Origin: Corynebacterium tuscaniense
GTDB lineage: Bacteria; Actinomycetota; Actinomycetes; Mycobacteriales; Mycobacteriaceae
Length of the DNA: 52,720 nucleotides
Assembly: GCF_008693065.1 (NCBI RefSeq)
Contig: NZ_VXKH01000007.1
Coordinates: 1-52,720, forward strand
Reading direction: 5' to 3'
Shown piece by piece: positions 27,090 to 38,717 of this stretch (positions are counted from its first letter, which is position 1; each line of letters starts with the position of its first letter). Position numbers and translations under genes: made by a program. The notes beneath the pieces were generated by a model. That model was not told the DNA's origin, did not search any database, and saw only the letters and a program-made list of their open reading frames with translations.

Positions 27090-30000
27090 TTAGTACTGCT
27101 CGAAGCCATACTCATCCAGCGGCACGGATGCGCCGGTGAACTCGCCGTAGCCTTCGTCGCCGTAGATCGAATCGCCGAAGGTCGGGATCGAGTAAGCGGC
27201 GGAACGTGCGGCTTCCGTCGGCTTGACGGAGATATTGCGGTAGCGGGAAATACCCGTACCAGCCGGGATGAGCTTACCGATGATCACGTTCTCCTTCAGA
27301 CCAATGAGCTTGTCAGAGCGCTTGTTGATAGCGGCATCCGTCAGCACACGCGTCGTCTCCTGGAAGGAAGCGGCAGACAGCCAAGATTCGGTGGCCAGGG
27401 AGGCCTTGGTAATACCCATGATCTCCGAGCGCAGCTCTGCCGGCTCGCCACCCTCGGCCACAGCCTGACCGTTGATCTGGCGTGCCTCAGACAGATCCAC
27501 GAGAGTGCCCGGGAGGAACTCCGTGGAGCCCGCGTCGATAACGGTGCCGCGACGCAGCATCTGACGGATGATGATCTCGATGTGCTTGTCGTGAATGGAC
27601 ACACCCTGGGTGCGGTACACGGCCTGCACTTCGTCGATAAGGTGCTTCTCCACACCGCGACGTCCGAGGATCTCCAGCACGTCATGCGGATCAGCAGCAC
27701 CGCGCAGCAGGCGGTCACCGACCTGGACCTTGTCGCCATCCTTAAGGGAGCGCTCGATCATGGCGTCCGGGTTGGACTCCATCGGGCGACGCACCTGAGC
27801 CAAGCCCTGGCGCTTGGACAGCTTCTCGTAGATCACATCATCGGAGCCATCCTCCGGGTGAATGGTCAACGTCCAGAAATTGCCCTCATCCTCCAGCGAA
27901 ATCTCACCGGCGACGGACGCAATCGGGGCGCGGTTCTTCGGCACACGTGCCTCAAACAGCTCCTGAACACGCGGCAAACCACCGGTAATGTCACCACCGA
28001 CACCACCCTGGTGGAACGTACGCATGGTCAGCTGAGTACCCGGCTCACCAATGGACTGGGCAGCGACGATACCTACAGCTTCACCAATGTCCACCAGCTT
28101 GCCGGTGGCCATGGACTTGCCGTAGCACTTCGCGCACACACCCGTCGGGGTCTGGCAGGTCAGCACGGAGCGGACCTTGATCTCGGTTATGCCGGCTTCC
28201 ACGAGTGCGTCAATACGCTCCTCAGTGAGGTCCTCACCAGCAGCGACGACTACATTTCCGTTCGCGTCAGCAGCATCAGATGCCAGCACGCGACCGGACA
28301 CGGAGGTCTCAATGAGGTCGTGCCGGACAAACTTCTTGTCCTTGTCCGTTCCTGTCGCTTCTGCGACAGGAACCTTGACGCCCTGGTGGGTGCCACAGTC
28401 CTCTTCGCGGACGATGACATCCTGCGCCACGTCAACGAGACGACGGGTGAGGTAGCCGGAGTCAGCGGTACGCAGAGCCGTATCGGCCAGGCCCTTACGG
28501 GAACCGTGGGAGTTGTTGAAGTACTCCATCACGGACAGGCCTTCACGGAAGGAGGTCTTGATCGGGCGGGTGATGTACTCACCACGGGAGTTCACAACCA
28601 TGCCCTTCATGCCGGCCAGTGTCCAGATCTGGCGCATGTTACCGGCAGCACCGGACTTCACGATCATCGGGATCGGGTTATCATCCGGGTAGAGGTCCTC
28701 CACAGCCTGACCCACCTTGTTGGTGGCGTCCTGCCACAGCTCCACCAGACGGTCGTAACGGTTCTCCTCGGTCAGAGCACCTTTCTCCCAGAACTTACGC
28801 TCAATGGTCGCGGCCTCGCGCTCGTACTCTTCCAGGATCTCTTCCTTGTTCGGAAGAACCAGAACGTCAGACATGGCAATGGTGATGCCGGAGCGGGTAG
28901 CCCAGTAGAAGCCGGCGTCCTTCAGCTTGTCCATCGTCTGAGCGACGGTGATCATCGGGTACTTCTCCACCATCGACTGGATGATGTCGCCGAGCAGCAC
29001 CTTGCCAGCACCGCCACCCTTACGCACCATGGCGCCTTCCTGGTACGGGAAGTTGAACGGCAGCATCTCGTTGAACATGATGCGGCCAAGGGTAGTGTCA
29101 GCCGTCCAGGCCTGCCCCTTCTCCCAACCATCGGGGAACTGCTCAGCCTCAATCTCCACCGTCGGGCGGAGGTGGCTGATGCGTACCTTGATCGGTGCCT
29201 GCAGGCCAAGAACTCCACGGTCGTAGGCCATGATGGCCTCGCGGTGGTCAGTGTAAGTTCCACGTGCCGGCCCGTTTTCGTCGGCAGGAGCGTAAGCGCC
29301 CTCGCCGCCGATCTCGTGCTCGCCCTTTTCCATGGTGAGGAAGTACAGGCCCGTCACCATGTCCAGGCGCGGCATAGCCAGTGGCTTACCGGATGCTGGG
29401 GACAGGATGTTGTTGGAGGACAGCATGAGAATGCGGGCCTCTGCTTGAGCCTCAGCGGACAGCGGCAGGTGAACAGCCATCTGGTCACCGTCGAAGTCAG
29501 CGTTGAACGCCTCACATGCCAGCGGGTGCAGCTGGATAGCCTTACCCTCAACCAGCACCGGCTCGAAGGCCTGAATACCCAGGCGGTGCAGCGTCGGTGC
29601 GCGGTTGAGCAGCACCGGGTGCTCAGCAATTGCCTCTTCGAGGACGTCCCACACCTCAGGGCGCTGGCGCTCCACCATGCGCTTCGCGGACTTGATGTTC
29701 TGCGCGTAGTCATTGTCCACCAGGCGCTTCATCACAAACGGCTTGAACAGCTCAAGTGCCATCAGCTTCGGCAGACCACACTCGTGCATCTTCAGCTGCG
29801 GGCCGACGATAATCACGGAACGACCGGAGTAGTCCACGCGCTTACCCAGCAAGTTCTGACGGAAGCGACCCTGCTTGCCCTTCAGCAAGTCAGACAAGGA
29901 CTTCAGCGGGCGGTTACCCGGACCAGTGACCGGGCGGCCACGACGGCCATTGTCAAACAGCGCGTCAACGGATTCCTGCAGCATGCGCTTCTCGTTGTTC

Positions 30001-31100
30001 ACGATGATCTCTGGTGCACCCAGATCGATCATGCGCTTCAAACGGTTGTTGCGGTTGATCACGCGACGGTACAGGTCATTCAGGTCAGAGGTGGCAAAGC
30101 GGCCACCGTCGAGCTGAACCATCGGGCGCAGCTCCGGCGGAATCACCGGGATAGCGTCCAGAATCATGCCAGCCGGATCATTGCCGGAACGTTGGAAAGC
30201 AGCGACAACCTTCAGGCGCTTTAGAGCACGGACCTTCTTCTGGCCCTTGCCTTCAGCGATGATGGTGCGCAGTTCCTCAGACTCAGCATCCAGGTCGAAG
30301 TTACGGATGAGGGTCTGGATCGCCTCAGCACCCATGCCGCCGGTGAAGTAATCCTCGTAGCGGTCAACGAGCTCCTCATACAGGTTCTCATCAATAATCA
30401 TCTGCTTCGGAGCGAGCTTGATGAAGGTGTTCCAGATCTCATCCAGGCGCTCGACTTCGCGCTCGCCAGCCTCGCGCATGTGCTGCATTTCCTTATCAGC
30501 AGCGTTCTGTACCTTCTTGCGGGCAGACGCATTGGCGCCCTCCGCCTCCAGCGCAGCGAGGTCTTCCTCGAGCTTCTGGGCACGATCAGCAATATCAGCC
30601 TCGGTGTCCTGCTCGACTTCCTTCTTCTCCAGGATCATCTCAGCCTCGAGAGTGGACATGTCATTATGACGTGCCTCCTCATCGACAGAGGTGATGATGT
30701 TGGCGGCGAAGTAAATGATGCGCTCAAGATCCTTCGGAGCCAGATCCAGCAGGTAGCCCAGGCGGGAGGGCACACCCTTGAAGTACCAGATGTGCGTGAC
30801 CGGAGCAGCCAGCTCAATGTGGCCCATGCGCTCACGGCGCACCTTGGACTTGGTCACCTCAACACCACAGCGTTCACAAATAATGCCCTTGTAGCGGACA
30901 CGCTTGTACTTACCGCAGGAGCACTCCCAGTCACGGGTGGGGCCGAAGATGCGCTCACAGAAGAGGCCATCCTTCTCCGGCTTCAGCGTGCGGTAGTTAA
31001 TTGTCTCCGGCTTCTTCACCTCGCCGTGGGACCAGCGGCGGATGTCATCAGCAGTGGCCAGGCCGATGCGGAGCTCATCGAAGAGGTTTACGTCAAACAC
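27090..31100 (-). CDS. rpoC: RNA polymerase beta' subunit
   Basis: 1336 residues, full length. The N-terminal zinc-binding region is [20 protein letters not shown] (four Cys, about 60-78). The active-site Mg motif NADFDGD lies near residue 533. The bridge helix/trigger loop region and the C-terminal [20 protein letters not shown] are present. It starts GTG (31098-31100), [23 protein letters not shown]. It is 86 bp downstream of rpoB, with an inverted-repeat motif in between. Confidence 0.99.
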   Translation of the reverse strand: MFDVNLFDELRIGLATADDIRRWSHGEVKKPETINYRTLKPEKDGLFCERIFGPTRDWECSCGKYKRVRYKGIICERCGVEVTKSKVRRERMGHIELAAPVTHIWYFKGVPSRLGYLLDLAPKDLERIIYFAANIITSVDEEARHNDMSTLEAEMILEKKEVEQDTEADIADRAQKLEEDLAALEAEGANASARKKVQNAADKEMQHMREAGEREVERLDEIWNTFIKLAPKQMIIDENLYEELVDRYEDYFTGGMGAEAIQTLIRNFDLDAESEELRTIIAEGKGQKKVRALKRLKVVAAFQRSGNDPAGMILDAIPVIPPELRPMVQLDGGRFATSDLNDLYRRVINRNNRLKRMIDLGAPEIIVNNEKRMLQESVDALFDNGRRGRPVTGPGNRPLKSLSDLLKGKQGRFRQNLLGKRVDYSGRSVIIVGPQLKMHECGLPKLMALELFKPFVMKRLVDNDYAQNIKSAKRMVERQRPEVWDVLEEAIAEHPVLLNRAPTLHRLGIQAFEPVLVEGKAIQLHPLACEAFNADFDGDQMAVHLPLSAEAQAEARILMLSSNNILSPASGKPLAMPRLDMVTGLYFLTMEKGEHEIGGEGAYAPADENGPARGTYTDHREAIMAYDRGVLGLQAPIKVRISHLRPTVEIEAEQFPDGWEKGQAWTADTTLGRIMFNEMLPFNFPYQEGAMVRKGGGAGKVLLGDIIQSMVEKYPMITVAQTMDKLKDAGFYWATRSGITIAMSDVLVLPNKEEILEEYEREAATIERKFWEKGALTEENRYDRLVELWQDATNKVGQAVEDLYPDDNPIPMIVKSGAAGNMRQIWTLAGMKGMVVNSRGEYITRPIKTSFREGLSVMEYFNNSHGSRKGLADTALRTADSGYLTRRLVDVAQDVIVREEDCGTHQGVKVPVAEATGTDKDKKFVRHDLIETSVSGRVLASDAADANGNVVVAAGEDLTEERIDALVEAGITEIKVRSVLTCQTPTGVCAKCYGKSMATGKLVDIGEAVGIVAAQSIGEPGTQLTMRTFHQGGVGGDITGGLPRVQELFEARVPKNRAPIASVAGEISLEDEGNFWTLTIHPEDGSDDVIYEKLSKRQGLAQVRRPMESNPDAMIERSLKDGDKVQVGDRLLRGAADPHDVLEILGRRGVEKHLIDEVQAVYRTQGVSIHDKHIEIIIRQMLRRGTVIDAGSTEFLPGTLVDLSEARQINGQAVAEGGEPAELRSEIMGITKASLATESWLSAASFQETTRVLTDAAINKRSDKLIGLKENVIIGKLIPAGTGISRYRNISVKPTEAARSAAYSIPTFGDSIYGDEGYGEFTGASVPLDEYGFEQY

Positions 31101-31152
31101 GTAAAAGTTCCTTTTCAGTAGTTTTTATGAGTTCTAGTTGCTTTGAGGTGTT

Positions 31153-31180
31153 CGTCGATAAGCCATTTCGCTTATCGACG
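31153..31180. repeat. Inverted pair of CGTCGATAAGC motifs between rpoB and rpoC
   Basis: CGTCGATAAGC at 31153-31163 and its exact complement at 31170-31180, with a 6-bp loop CATTTC: an 11-bp perfect stem in the 86-bp rpoB-rpoC gap. There is no U-run, so it is not a classic terminator. It is more likely an RNA-processing or attenuation hairpin, or a protein-binding palindrome. Confidence 0.75.
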
Positions 31181-31186
31181 TCTCAC

Positions 31187-34100
31187 CTACGCCGTATCAG
31201 CCGCAGACCCCTCATCACGGGACAGGTTGATACCTAGGGAAGATCCGGCCTGGTCATACTCATCATCGTCGCCGGACAGCTCCATCGGCGTGCCATCCGT
31301 GGACAGAACCTCCACGTTCAAGCACAGCGACTGAAGCTCCTTGAGCAACACCTTGAAGGACTCCGGAATACCCGGATCTGGGATGTTGTCACCCTTCACG
31401 ATGGCCTCGTACACCTTCACACGACCCACCACGTCATCCGACTTAATGGTCAGAAGCTCCTGCAGGGTGTAGGCCGCACCGTATGCCTGCATTGCCCACA
31501 CCTCCATCTCGCCGAAGCGCTGGCCACCGAACTGGGCCTTACCGCCCAGCGGCTGCTGCGTAATCATGGAGTACGGACCAGTGGAACGCGCGTGAATCTT
31601 CTCATCCACGAGGTGGTGCAGCTTGAGCATGTACATGTAGCCGACGGAAATCGGGTACTTGAACGGCTCGCCCGAGCGTCCGTCGAAAAGCACAGTCTTG
31701 CCATCCGCATCCACCATCACATCACCGTCACGGTTCGGCTTAGTGTTAGCCAGCAGACCAGCAATCTCGTCGTTCGTCGCACCATCGAATACCGGGGTAG
31801 CGGTCAGCGACTCAGCCGGCACGTCATAAAGGTGCTCCGGCAGGGTCTCCAGTAGCTTCGCGTTCTTCGGATCGTCCGGGTTCACAGTCCAACCAGCCTT
31901 AGCCAGCCAGCCCAGGTGGACCTCAAGGACCTGACCAATGTTCATACGACGCGGCACACCGTGGGTGTTCAAAATAATGTCTACCGGGGTGCCGTCAGCC
32001 ATGAACGGCATGTCTTCCTGCGGCAGGATCTTGCCCACAACACCCTTGTTGCCGTGGCGGCCGGCCATCTTATCGCCGTCTTGGATCTTGCGCTTCTGAG
32101 CAACGTAGACACGAATCATCTCGTTGACGCCCGGGCTCAAATCATCATCGTCCTCGCGGGAGAAGCGCCGAACCGCGATGACCTTACCGGTCTCACCGTG
32201 CGGAACCTTCAGGGAAGTATCGCGCACCTCACGCGCCTTCTCACCAAAGATGGCGCGCAGCAGGCGCTCCTCCGGAGTCAGCTCGGTCTCACCCTTCGGG
32301 GTGACCTTACCCACGAGGATGTCACCGTCGCGGACATCTGCACCGATGCGGATGATGCCTCGCTCGTCCAGGTCCTTCAACACATCCTCGGACACGTTCG
32401 GGATCTCACGCGTGATCTCCTCAGCACCCAGCTTGGTGTCACGAGCATCAATCTCATGCTCCTCAATGTGCACGGAAGTCAGGATGTCCTGCTCCACAAC
32501 ACGCTGGTTCAGAATGATGGCGTCCTCGTAGTTGTGGCCCTCCCACGGCATGAATGCCACGAGCAGGTTCGTACCCAGCGCCATCTCACCGTTCTTGGTG
32601 CCCGGGCCATCAGCGATAACCTGGCCAGCCTCAACACGGTCACCCGCAGACACAATCGGAGTCTGGTTGTAGCAGGTGCCCTGGTTGGTGCGCTCGAAAG
32701 TGCGCAGCAGGTAGGACTCACGGTGACCATCATCTTCGTAGATAGTGATCACGTCACCGGAGACATCTTCGACGACGCCGGCGTTCTTAGCGATGACAAT
32801 GTCACCTGCGTCATACGCCGCACGCAGCTCCGTACCAGTGGCCACGTATGCAGCATCCGAACGCAGCAGCGGCACAGCCTGCTTCTGCATGTTCGCACCC
32901 ATGAGCGCGCGGTTCGCGTCATCGTGCTCGAGGAACGGAATCATCGCCGTTGCCACAGACACCATCTGACGCGGGGAAATATCAATGTAATCAACGCTCT
33001 TGGCGCCAACAACACCGATATCGCCGTCCTTCAGACGGACCTCAATACGCTCTTCCGTGATGTTGCCGTTCTTATCGCGGGCAGTAGCAGCCTCAGCAAC
33101 TGCGTAACGGTCTTCCTCATCAGCGGTGAGGTAATCAATCTGGTCCGTGACCTTACCGTCAACGACCTTCTGGTACGGCGTCTCAATGAAACCAAACGGA
33201 TTCACACGAGCGTAAGAAGACAGAGCACCAATCAGACCAATGTTCGGGCCTTCCGGAGTCTCAATCGGGCACATACGGCCGTAGTGGGACGGGTGCACAT
33301 CTCGCACCTCAATGCCTGCGCGCTCACGGCTCAAACCGCCCGGGCCAAGAGCCGACAGACGACGCTTGTGGGTCAGGCCAGACAGAGAGTTGTTCTGGTC
33401 CATGAACTGAGACAGCTGCGAAGTACCAAAGAACTCACGGATCGCCGCGGACACCGGGCGCACGTTAATCAGGGAGGTCGGAGTGATGGACTCCGCATCC
33501 TGGGTGGTCATGCGCTCACGAACCACGCGCTCCATACGGGACAGACCAACACGCACCTGGTTCTGCACCAGCTCACCCACGGTACGCAGACGACGGTTAC
33601 CAAAGTGGTCAATGTCATCAGTATTGATCGGGATGACCACGCCCTCTGGGGAGGTCATCTCACGCTCACCAGCGTGCAGGCGCACGAGGTACTCCAGCGT
33701 GGTAGCAATGTCCTCTTCCGTCAGTGTCAGTTCACCATCGTGGTCACCGCCCAGACCGAGCTTGCGGTTGACCTTGTAACGGCCTACTCGCGCGAGGTCG
33801 TAGCGCTTCGGCTGGAAGAATGCGTTCTCCAGCAGAGCCTGCGCCAGATCACGCGTCGGCTGCTCACCCGGACGCTGCTTGCGGTAAATCTCCAGCAGAG
33901 CCTCATCGGTATTAGCAACACCATCATTTTCCAGCGTGGACATCATGATCTCGGAGAAGCCAAAGCGCTCCTTGATCTGAGCCTCAGTCCAGCCCAGTGC
34001 CTTCAGCAACACAGTCACCGGCTGACGGCGTTTACGGTCAATACGCACACCAACCGTGTCACGCTTATCCACGTCAAATTCCAGCCACGCACCACGCGAC

Positions 34101-34684
34101 GGAATCACCTTCACGGCGTGCAGCGGACGCTCCGTAGACTTATCGATGGTCTCATCGAAATACACACCCGGGGAACGCACCAGCTGGGAGACGATAACGC
34201 GCTCCGTGCCGTTAACAATGAACGTGCCCTTGTCCGTCATCAACGGGAAATCACCGATGAAGACAGTCTGAGACTTAATCTCCTGGGTGTCATTGTTAAT
34301 AAACTCCGCCGTCACATACAGCGGCGCGGAGTAGTTAATGTCCTTGTCCTTGCACTCGTCGATCGTGTACTTCACGTCTTCGAAGCGCGGCTCAGACAGA
34401 GACAAGCTCATGTTGCCGGAGTAATCCTGGATCGGGGAGAGCTCCTCGAGGATGTCCTCGAGCCCCGACGTAATGCGGGCATCATCCCCGCGCTCGGCAG
34501 CCTGGCGCTCACGCCATTCCGACGTGCCGACGAGCCAGGCGAAGGATTCAAGTTGAACATCAAGGAGTCCGGGCAGAGCAATAGGCTCGTCGATCTTAGC
34601 GAACGAGTAACGCTCCGGAGCTCCGGGAATAGTGGCCACCGATTTGGTCTGGCGGGAGACTGCCAAGATGGGTCCTTCCAGCAC
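31187..34684 (-). CDS. rpoB: RNA polymerase beta subunit
   Basis: 1165 residues, full length. Start GTG at 34682-34684 ([21 protein letters not shown]). The rifampicin region (about 417-450) reads [19 protein letters not shown] then [21 protein letters not shown]. The Asp, His and Ser positions most often altered in resistance carry the sensitive-type residues. The active-site neighbourhood ([17 protein letters not shown]) is intact. Cotranscribed with rpoC. Confidence 0.99.
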   Translation of the reverse strand: MLEGPILAVSRQTKSVATIPGAPERYSFAKIDEPIALPGLLDVQLESFAWLVGTSEWRERQAAERGDDARITSGLEDILEELSPIQDYSGNMSLSLSEPRFEDVKYTIDECKDKDINYSAPLYVTAEFINNDTQEIKSQTVFIGDFPLMTDKGTFIVNGTERVIVSQLVRSPGVYFDETIDKSTERPLHAVKVIPSRGAWLEFDVDKRDTVGVRIDRKRRQPVTVLLKALGWTEAQIKERFGFSEIMMSTLENDGVANTDEALLEIYRKQRPGEQPTRDLAQALLENAFFQPKRYDLARVGRYKVNRKLGLGGDHDGELTLTEEDIATTLEYLVRLHAGEREMTSPEGVVIPINTDDIDHFGNRRLRTVGELVQNQVRVGLSRMERVVRERMTTQDAESITPTSLINVRPVSAAIREFFGTSQLSQFMDQNNSLSGLTHKRRLSALGPGGLSRERAGIEVRDVHPSHYGRMCPIETPEGPNIGLIGALSSYARVNPFGFIETPYQKVVDGKVTDQIDYLTADEEDRYAVAEAATARDKNGNITEERIEVRLKDGDIGVVGAKSVDYIDISPRQMVSVATAMIPFLEHDDANRALMGANMQKQAVPLLRSDAAYVATGTELRAAYDAGDIVIAKNAGVVEDVSGDVITIYEDDGHRESYLLRTFERTNQGTCYNQTPIVSAGDRVEAGQVIADGPGTKNGEMALGTNLLVAFMPWEGHNYEDAIILNQRVVEQDILTSVHIEEHEIDARDTKLGAEEITREIPNVSEDVLKDLDERGIIRIGADVRDGDILVGKVTPKGETELTPEERLLRAIFGEKAREVRDTSLKVPHGETGKVIAVRRFSREDDDDLSPGVNEMIRVYVAQKRKIQDGDKMAGRHGNKGVVGKILPQEDMPFMADGTPVDIILNTHGVPRRMNIGQVLEVHLGWLAKAGWTVNPDDPKNAKLLETLPEHLYDVPAESLTATPVFDGATNDEIAGLLANTKPNRDGDVMVDADGKTVLFDGRSGEPFKYPISVGYMYMLKLHHLVDEKIHARSTGPYSMITQQPLGGKAQFGGQRFGEMEVWAMQAYGAAYTLQELLTIKSDDVVGRVKVYEAIVKGDNIPDPGIPESFKVLLKELQSLCLNVEVLSTDGTPMELSGDDDEYDQAGSSLGINLSRDEGSAADTA

Positions 34685-34989
34685 CTCACGCGGGTCTTAC
34701 ATACGGCGCTATATGCAAGCATTCCCGCTGGATAATTAGCATTTCTTTGATAGTGGAATTCCCGTCCCCTAGAAAGCACAAAACCACCTTGTCAAACCGA
34801 CTTTTTCTGTCGTTGTACCAAGGTTTACTTTTGGGCACCGGTGACGGCTTCCAGCGCAAGGAGACAGCTTATACCCCCAGTAGCCGTTTGTAAAGCGCTT
34901 AACCGGACCGCAACAATCCGTTATCGTTCCGTCACTTTCGCGTGGGACCTTACCACCCAATCCCGAATGCGCCACAACCCCTCGGCGTG
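34685..34989 (-). promoter_or_regulatory. rpoBC promoter and leader region
   Basis: 305 bp without a gene. On the minus strand a consensus TTGACA (34790-34795) is followed after 17 bp by CTAGGG (34767-34772), a weak -10, about 90 bp before the rpoB start. The rest is an untranslated leader upstream of rpoB and, further left in transcription terms, the 3' end of the DUF3068 gene. No clear terminator was found for the latter. Confidence 0.4.
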
Positions 34990-35955
34990 TTACGCATCCA
35001 GTTTCCGGTCTGACTTCCGGTGGCCGCCCCTTGGGCGGCCACCACCCGGCCGGAACGCCCCCACCAATCCGAGAAGAACCAGCGCCCCACCAACACCAAG
35101 AACCACCCACGTCACGGTCTGGGAGATCGCCTGCGTCACATCCGTCAGTTGCTCCGCCAGGCCCACCTGCTGGGCTTCATCCATCACTGCGTCGTAGGAT
35201 ACGACATCCTGGACTCGGTTCCCCTCACGGTCGACATAGTAGTCAGACACCCGCTCCGTCATCCCCACGACCAACCCAGTGACCTGGTCCACCGTGAACG
35301 TCCGCGATGCCTCATGGTGTAGGAACGCCTGGCCCCCACCCTGCTCCGGCGATGTCGTGATCGTGTTCGTCATAGCGGCATACAACGTGGCCACATTCAC
35401 CGGCGCCACCTCCTGCGTGAAGGTATAAACTTTTCGCTCACCAATCTCGCCTTCCCCCGTAAAGGTCGCCGGAACCGCCTTGCGCAGAGTCGGCTCAAAG
35501 ACCTCATAGTCCTGCTGCTGCACATCCGACGGGAATTTCAACCACACCCCCTCAACCGGCACAACTTCCTCCGGCATCACCATCACCGTGCTCAACTTTG
35601 CCGGCGCCACAAACTCCCCCGTTTTACGGTCCATCTCCAACGACCATGTCTCCGCCGATATCAGATTCTCCAAATCATCGGCCTTGTCCTCCCGCCGCAC
35701 CGTGTCCCCAATACGCAGCGCCGCTACCTCATCTGTCGCCGGATTCTGCACCGTCATATGCAACTGGCGCGTCACCGCCGTGGTGTCCTCCCCGACCTGC
35801 GCCGCAGGGTCCTTCAATGTCCACGTAGTCTTGTCCAAGTTCAACGGGAACCGCGCATCACCATTCAAAAACGCCGGCGCCACCAACCCCGCCGCAACCA
35901 ACGCCAAACCCAGACCAACGAGGAAAGCAGAAAGAATACGGGACTTTGGAAGCAT
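34990..35955 (-). CDS. DUF3068 membrane protein
   Basis: 321 residues from the ATG at 35953-35955; a GTG at 36024 is possible but adds a non-hydrophobic leader. N-terminal helix ILSAFLVGLGLALVAAGLVAPAFL. A long extracytoplasmic domain (about 30-285) contains YTFTQEVAPVNVATLYAAMTNTITTSPEQG and FTVDQVTGLVVGMTERVSDYYVDREG. A C-terminal helix TWVVLGVGGALVLLGLVGAF is followed by a basic tail. This is the DUF3068 (porin PorA family-like annotation) layout, common in mycolate-forming actinobacteria. Function unknown; an envelope role is likely. It lies between rpoB and the cas operon end. Confidence 0.8.
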   Translation of the reverse strand: MLPKSRILSAFLVGLGLALVAAGLVAPAFLNGDARFPLNLDKTTWTLKDPAAQVGEDTTAVTRQLHMTVQNPATDEVAALRIGDTVRREDKADDLENLISAETWSLEMDRKTGEFVAPAKLSTVMVMPEEVVPVEGVWLKFPSDVQQQDYEVFEPTLRKAVPATFTGEGEIGERKVYTFTQEVAPVNVATLYAAMTNTITTSPEQGGGQAFLHHEASRTFTVDQVTGLVVGMTERVSDYYVDREGNRVQDVVSYDAVMDEAQQVGLAEQLTDVTQAISQTVTWVVLGVGGALVLLGLVGAFRPGGGRPRGGHRKSDRKLDA

Positions 35956-36024
35956 GCCAGCGAGTTTACGGGTTAAACATTCAGAAGCGTTAAGGGTGGT
36001 TGCTGCGGACTGTTCTCTGCTCAC

Positions 36025-36360
36025 TCATCCGCGCCGCCGCTGCCGCCGGGCTCTGCTCCACCCAGTTCTTCGCACCGCCTTACTTGGTGCGGCGGGTCTT
36101 ACCATGAGCGTGAGCCCGTCAAAGTCCGTCGGCACCCAGTCATGGCGGTGCGTCCGAAACTCCATTCCTTGCTCATTATTGGCGGAATACACCATGAGCG
36201 CACGTCCATCGCGGACCAGCTCGGTTGTCCTATCCCACAGCAAATCGCGCACGCGTGCCGATGGCGCGCCGACGAACGTGCCAGGTGCGAGCTCCGTCAG
36301 CCACTTGGTTAGGTCCCCGCGCAAACCGGCAGGGCACGCCGTTACTACTAGAACAATCAC
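36025..36360 (-). CDS. cas2e: CRISPR-associated protein Cas2e
   Basis: 111 residues from the GTG at 36358-36360, which overlaps the cas1 stop by 4 bp (GTGA). VIVLVVTACPAGLRGDLTKWLTELAPGTFVG is the Cas2e N-terminus. The end is extended by a basic tail, RTGWSRARRQRRRG, beyond the core (E. coli Cas2 has 94 residues). With Cas1 it forms the integrase that inserts new spacers. No DnaQ-type nuclease fusion is present. Confidence 0.93.
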   Translation of the reverse strand: MIVLVVTACPAGLRGDLTKWLTELAPGTFVGAPSARVRDLLWDRTTELVRDGRALMVYSANNEQGMEFRTHRHDWVPTDFDGLTLMVRPAAPSKAVRRTGWSRARRQRRRG

Positions 36361-37295
36361 GTGAGTGTCTCGTGTTCTGCCCAGTTCACACCCGATGCAA
36401 TAACTTCGAGCTCGCTCCACAACAGCAGCTCAGCATCACTGAAGGGCTCCTCCTCGGGCACGTCCATCACGTATTTCAGGTCGCGCACCATGCGCTGCAT
36501 GAGTCGCTTTTGGACGACCGCGTCCCTCACCATTCTCCGCACGGTTACCGAGGGCAACCCTTCCCCACTGGCAACGGCATCGAACGCCGCAGGAATCGCA
36601 ATTTCTGCCTTATACAGGTCAGCAATGTCATAGACGAAAGAGCGATCAGTGCCGGTGTGAATAACACCAAGCGCAGGAATGAATCCCATGCCAGCTATAA
36701 CGGCATGAGCGATGCCATAAAGAGCTGCACTCGCCGCGGTTAACGCTTGGTTGATCGGGGTAGAGGAATCAAAGTCATTCGGGTCATAACTCCTGCGGTG
36801 CCAATACACCCCTGTGCGTGCTGCCTCAGCGGCATACACCTTCTTCATGCGAGCGCCTTCCCTACCCCTGAGCTTTGCCATGGACAGCCCAGTGAGATCC
36901 TCGCCGGGGAACCGTAAGCTGTACATCCGTTTTGCGCAGTCCAGCCTTTTTCTTTGGTGTGATACGACTGCAGCTTGAAGCTCCGCCATGCGGGAGGATT
37001 TCGCAGGGGGTCGGCCACTGGCGTAGTACCGGACGCCCCGCTCCCCCACCCAGACAGTTGACGTCCCGGCGTCGCCGAGCAGCGCCATCGCCGCATAGGT
37101 GATGCGGGTTCCCGGTCCGAGGAGGAGCACCGCCAGTTGAGTAGCAGGCACATGCGCCACTCCCCGCTGATCGGTGATTGTGAGCGCATTGCCGTCACGG
37201 TTGATCGTCGCACGCTCAACATAAAGGAATGAGACTCGATCACCCATCTGCGCTAAGGCATGCCGGGTGATCGGGAGTTCCTGCGGTGTCGCCAC
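36357..37295 (-). CDS. cas1e: CRISPR-associated integrase Cas1e
   Basis: 312 residues, GTG start at 37293-37295. The metal-binding catalytic residues align with E. coli E141/H208/D221 as Glu146 (LRGREGARMKK), His213 (GVIHTGTDRSF) and Asp226 (VYDIADLYK), with Asp223 also present. So adaptation should be active. It is one base from the cas6e stop and overlaps cas2 by 4 bp. Confidence 0.97.
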   Translation of the reverse strand: MATPQELPITRHALAQMGDRVSFLYVERATINRDGNALTITDQRGVAHVPATQLAVLLLGPGTRITYAAMALLGDAGTSTVWVGERGVRYYASGRPPAKSSRMAELQAAVVSHQRKRLDCAKRMYSLRFPGEDLTGLSMAKLRGREGARMKKVYAAEAARTGVYWHRRSYDPNDFDSSTPINQALTAASAALYGIAHAVIAGMGFIPALGVIHTGTDRSFVYDIADLYKAEIAIPAAFDAVASGEGLPSVTVRRMVRDAVVQKRLMQRMVRDLKYVMDVPEEEPFSDAELLLWSELEVIASGVNWAEHETLT

Positions 37296-37296
37296 T

Positions 37297-37998
37297 TTAT
37301 TTCACCGGCGCCAACGTCAGTAAGCCACAGCCATAAGCACGGGCACGCCCGATACCATCAGTCAACGCGCGCCGCAGCGCCTCCGCATCGGTGATCTCAA
37401 GCGTGCCGGAAAAACGTGCTTTCGCGATGCGCACCTTATTGCGGGAACTACGTGTCTCTTTTCCTTTTCCAAACACATCCGTCCACCGCTCCGTCACCAT
37501 TGGAATGTCACTAATGGCCCAACGAGAGCGCTCTTCATCAGAACATTCATCTTCAATTTGCGGGGCAAGCGCAAAACCATGTCGCCCTGCCTGTTTGTAC
37601 AACCAGCCAAGTTGATGTCGGACTGAAACATGCGCCTTAACTTTTCCGCGCTTCCCATTTGGTTCCGAATACGTGGGATTCCCGACGATCTCGAAATGCC
37701 AGCGCTGCCCCTTCATCAGGGAATTTAAGAAACGGTCATAGTCGGCGCTCTGCGCTGGGCGGCTATCCCAACCTGCTTGTTCCACGATGAGAGCACCCGT
37801 GGGCTTCTCCGGCCCAACGATGTACAACACAGATTCGTGGTCTTGGGGGTCTACGCGCCACAACACCCGTCCGTCATTATCTGCAATGTCCGGCGGGAAC
37901 GACGCCCGCACAGCAGCGTGCATAGCTTGGGGATTCGTGAGGAGCTTCCGCCCATTTCTCCGCGCTGGGTTGATTGAGATTCGTGTCAGCGTGCTCAT
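37297..37998 (-). CDS. cas6e: crRNA endonuclease Cas6e
   Basis: 233 residues of the RAMP fold. It cleaves the array transcript at the base of each repeat hairpin and stays bound to it. The catalytic histidine is probably His27 (QAMHAAVRASF), matching His26 in related enzymes. The glycine-rich loop is GIGRARAYGCGLLTL near the C-terminus. It overlaps cas5 by 4 bp (ATGA). Confidence 0.95.
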   Translation of the reverse strand: MSTLTRISINPARRNGRKLLTNPQAMHAAVRASFPPDIADNDGRVLWRVDPQDHESVLYIVGPEKPTGALIVEQAGWDSRPAQSADYDRFLNSLMKGQRWHFEIVGNPTYSEPNGKRGKVKAHVSVRHQLGWLYKQAGRHGFALAPQIEDECSDEERSRWAISDIPMVTERWTDVFGKGKETRSSRNKVRIAKARFSGTLEITDAEALRRALTDGIGRARAYGCGLLTLAPVK

Positions 37999-38717
37999 GC
38001 CTGCACCACCGTTTCAAAATAGATATCCCGGGGTGATGTGTGTTCCTTCCCCTCAGGGTTGTGCATCTCCACGTCATCGCATCGGATGACATCACGCCAC
38101 CCGTAACGGCGGTGTTGCGGGTCAAAGGACAACGGAACATCCTGGCGGGGCACGCCACCTTGCTCGGAAGGCAATGCGTCCCGGTAGAGAGCCAATGAAA
38201 CATCCTTGGGCGACTGCTTCTTGTGTTGAGCAGTGGCGTACCAGGTGTCATGTTCCCGAAGTGCCTGCTCCCCAAAAGTGTCAACGATCCCAACAACAAG
38301 ACTCGGATGCACCGGACACGAACGACGCCCCATGAACAGTGGAAATGCTGGGGACTTCAGTGCGCCCGCGATGTTTTCCAACAGAGCTCGATCATCTGAT
38401 TCCACAGCGACCAGGAATGCAGCGTCCGAAAGAAAATACCGCGTGACAAGTTGTGCTGGATCATTTGGCTTTGTCTGCCATGGCTGAGCTGTCTGATAGT
38501 CCCGCAGGAGACTTCCTGATTGGTCAACACGGACCGCCATCTTCAAAGCCGCAAGATCTTCAATCTCATCTGTACGATGTCGACCTTGCGCCGCAGCAAT
38601 GAGACCGACTATTCCGGACTTTGTCGGGGTCGTCGCAGTTGCTCGGGTTTTAAACCGGGACTCATCACCCCAAGACTGCATCGGTCCCTTTAAAAGGAGC
38701 AACAGTGAGTGAGACAC
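37995..38717 (-). CDS. cas5e: Cascade subunit Cas5e
   Basis: 240 residues. LLLLLKGPMQSWGDESRFKTRATATTPTKSGIVGLIAAA is the typical Cas5e N-terminus (ferredoxin-like RAMP fold). It caps the 5' handle of the crRNA in Cascade. GTG start at 38715-38717 overlaps the cas7 stop by 1 bp (TAGTG). Confidence 0.95.
   Translation of the reverse strand: MSHSLLLLLKGPMQSWGDESRFKTRATATTPTKSGIVGLIAAAQGRHRTDEIEDLAALKMAVRVDQSGSLLRDYQTAQPWQTKPNDPAQLVTRYFLSDAAFLVAVESDDRALLENIAGALKSPAFPLFMGRRSCPVHPSLVVGIVDTFGEQALREHDTWYATAQHKKQSPKDVSLALYRDALPSEQGGVPRQDVPLSFDPQHRRYGWRDVIRCDDVEMHNPEGKEHTSPRDIYFETVVQA

Noticed and set aside
31916..34735. A 939-codon open frame opposite rpoB, and an 880-codon one (27582-30224) opposite rpoC
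   Set aside because: Antisense shadows of GC-rich, highly biased genes. They show no known family and no ribosome sites.
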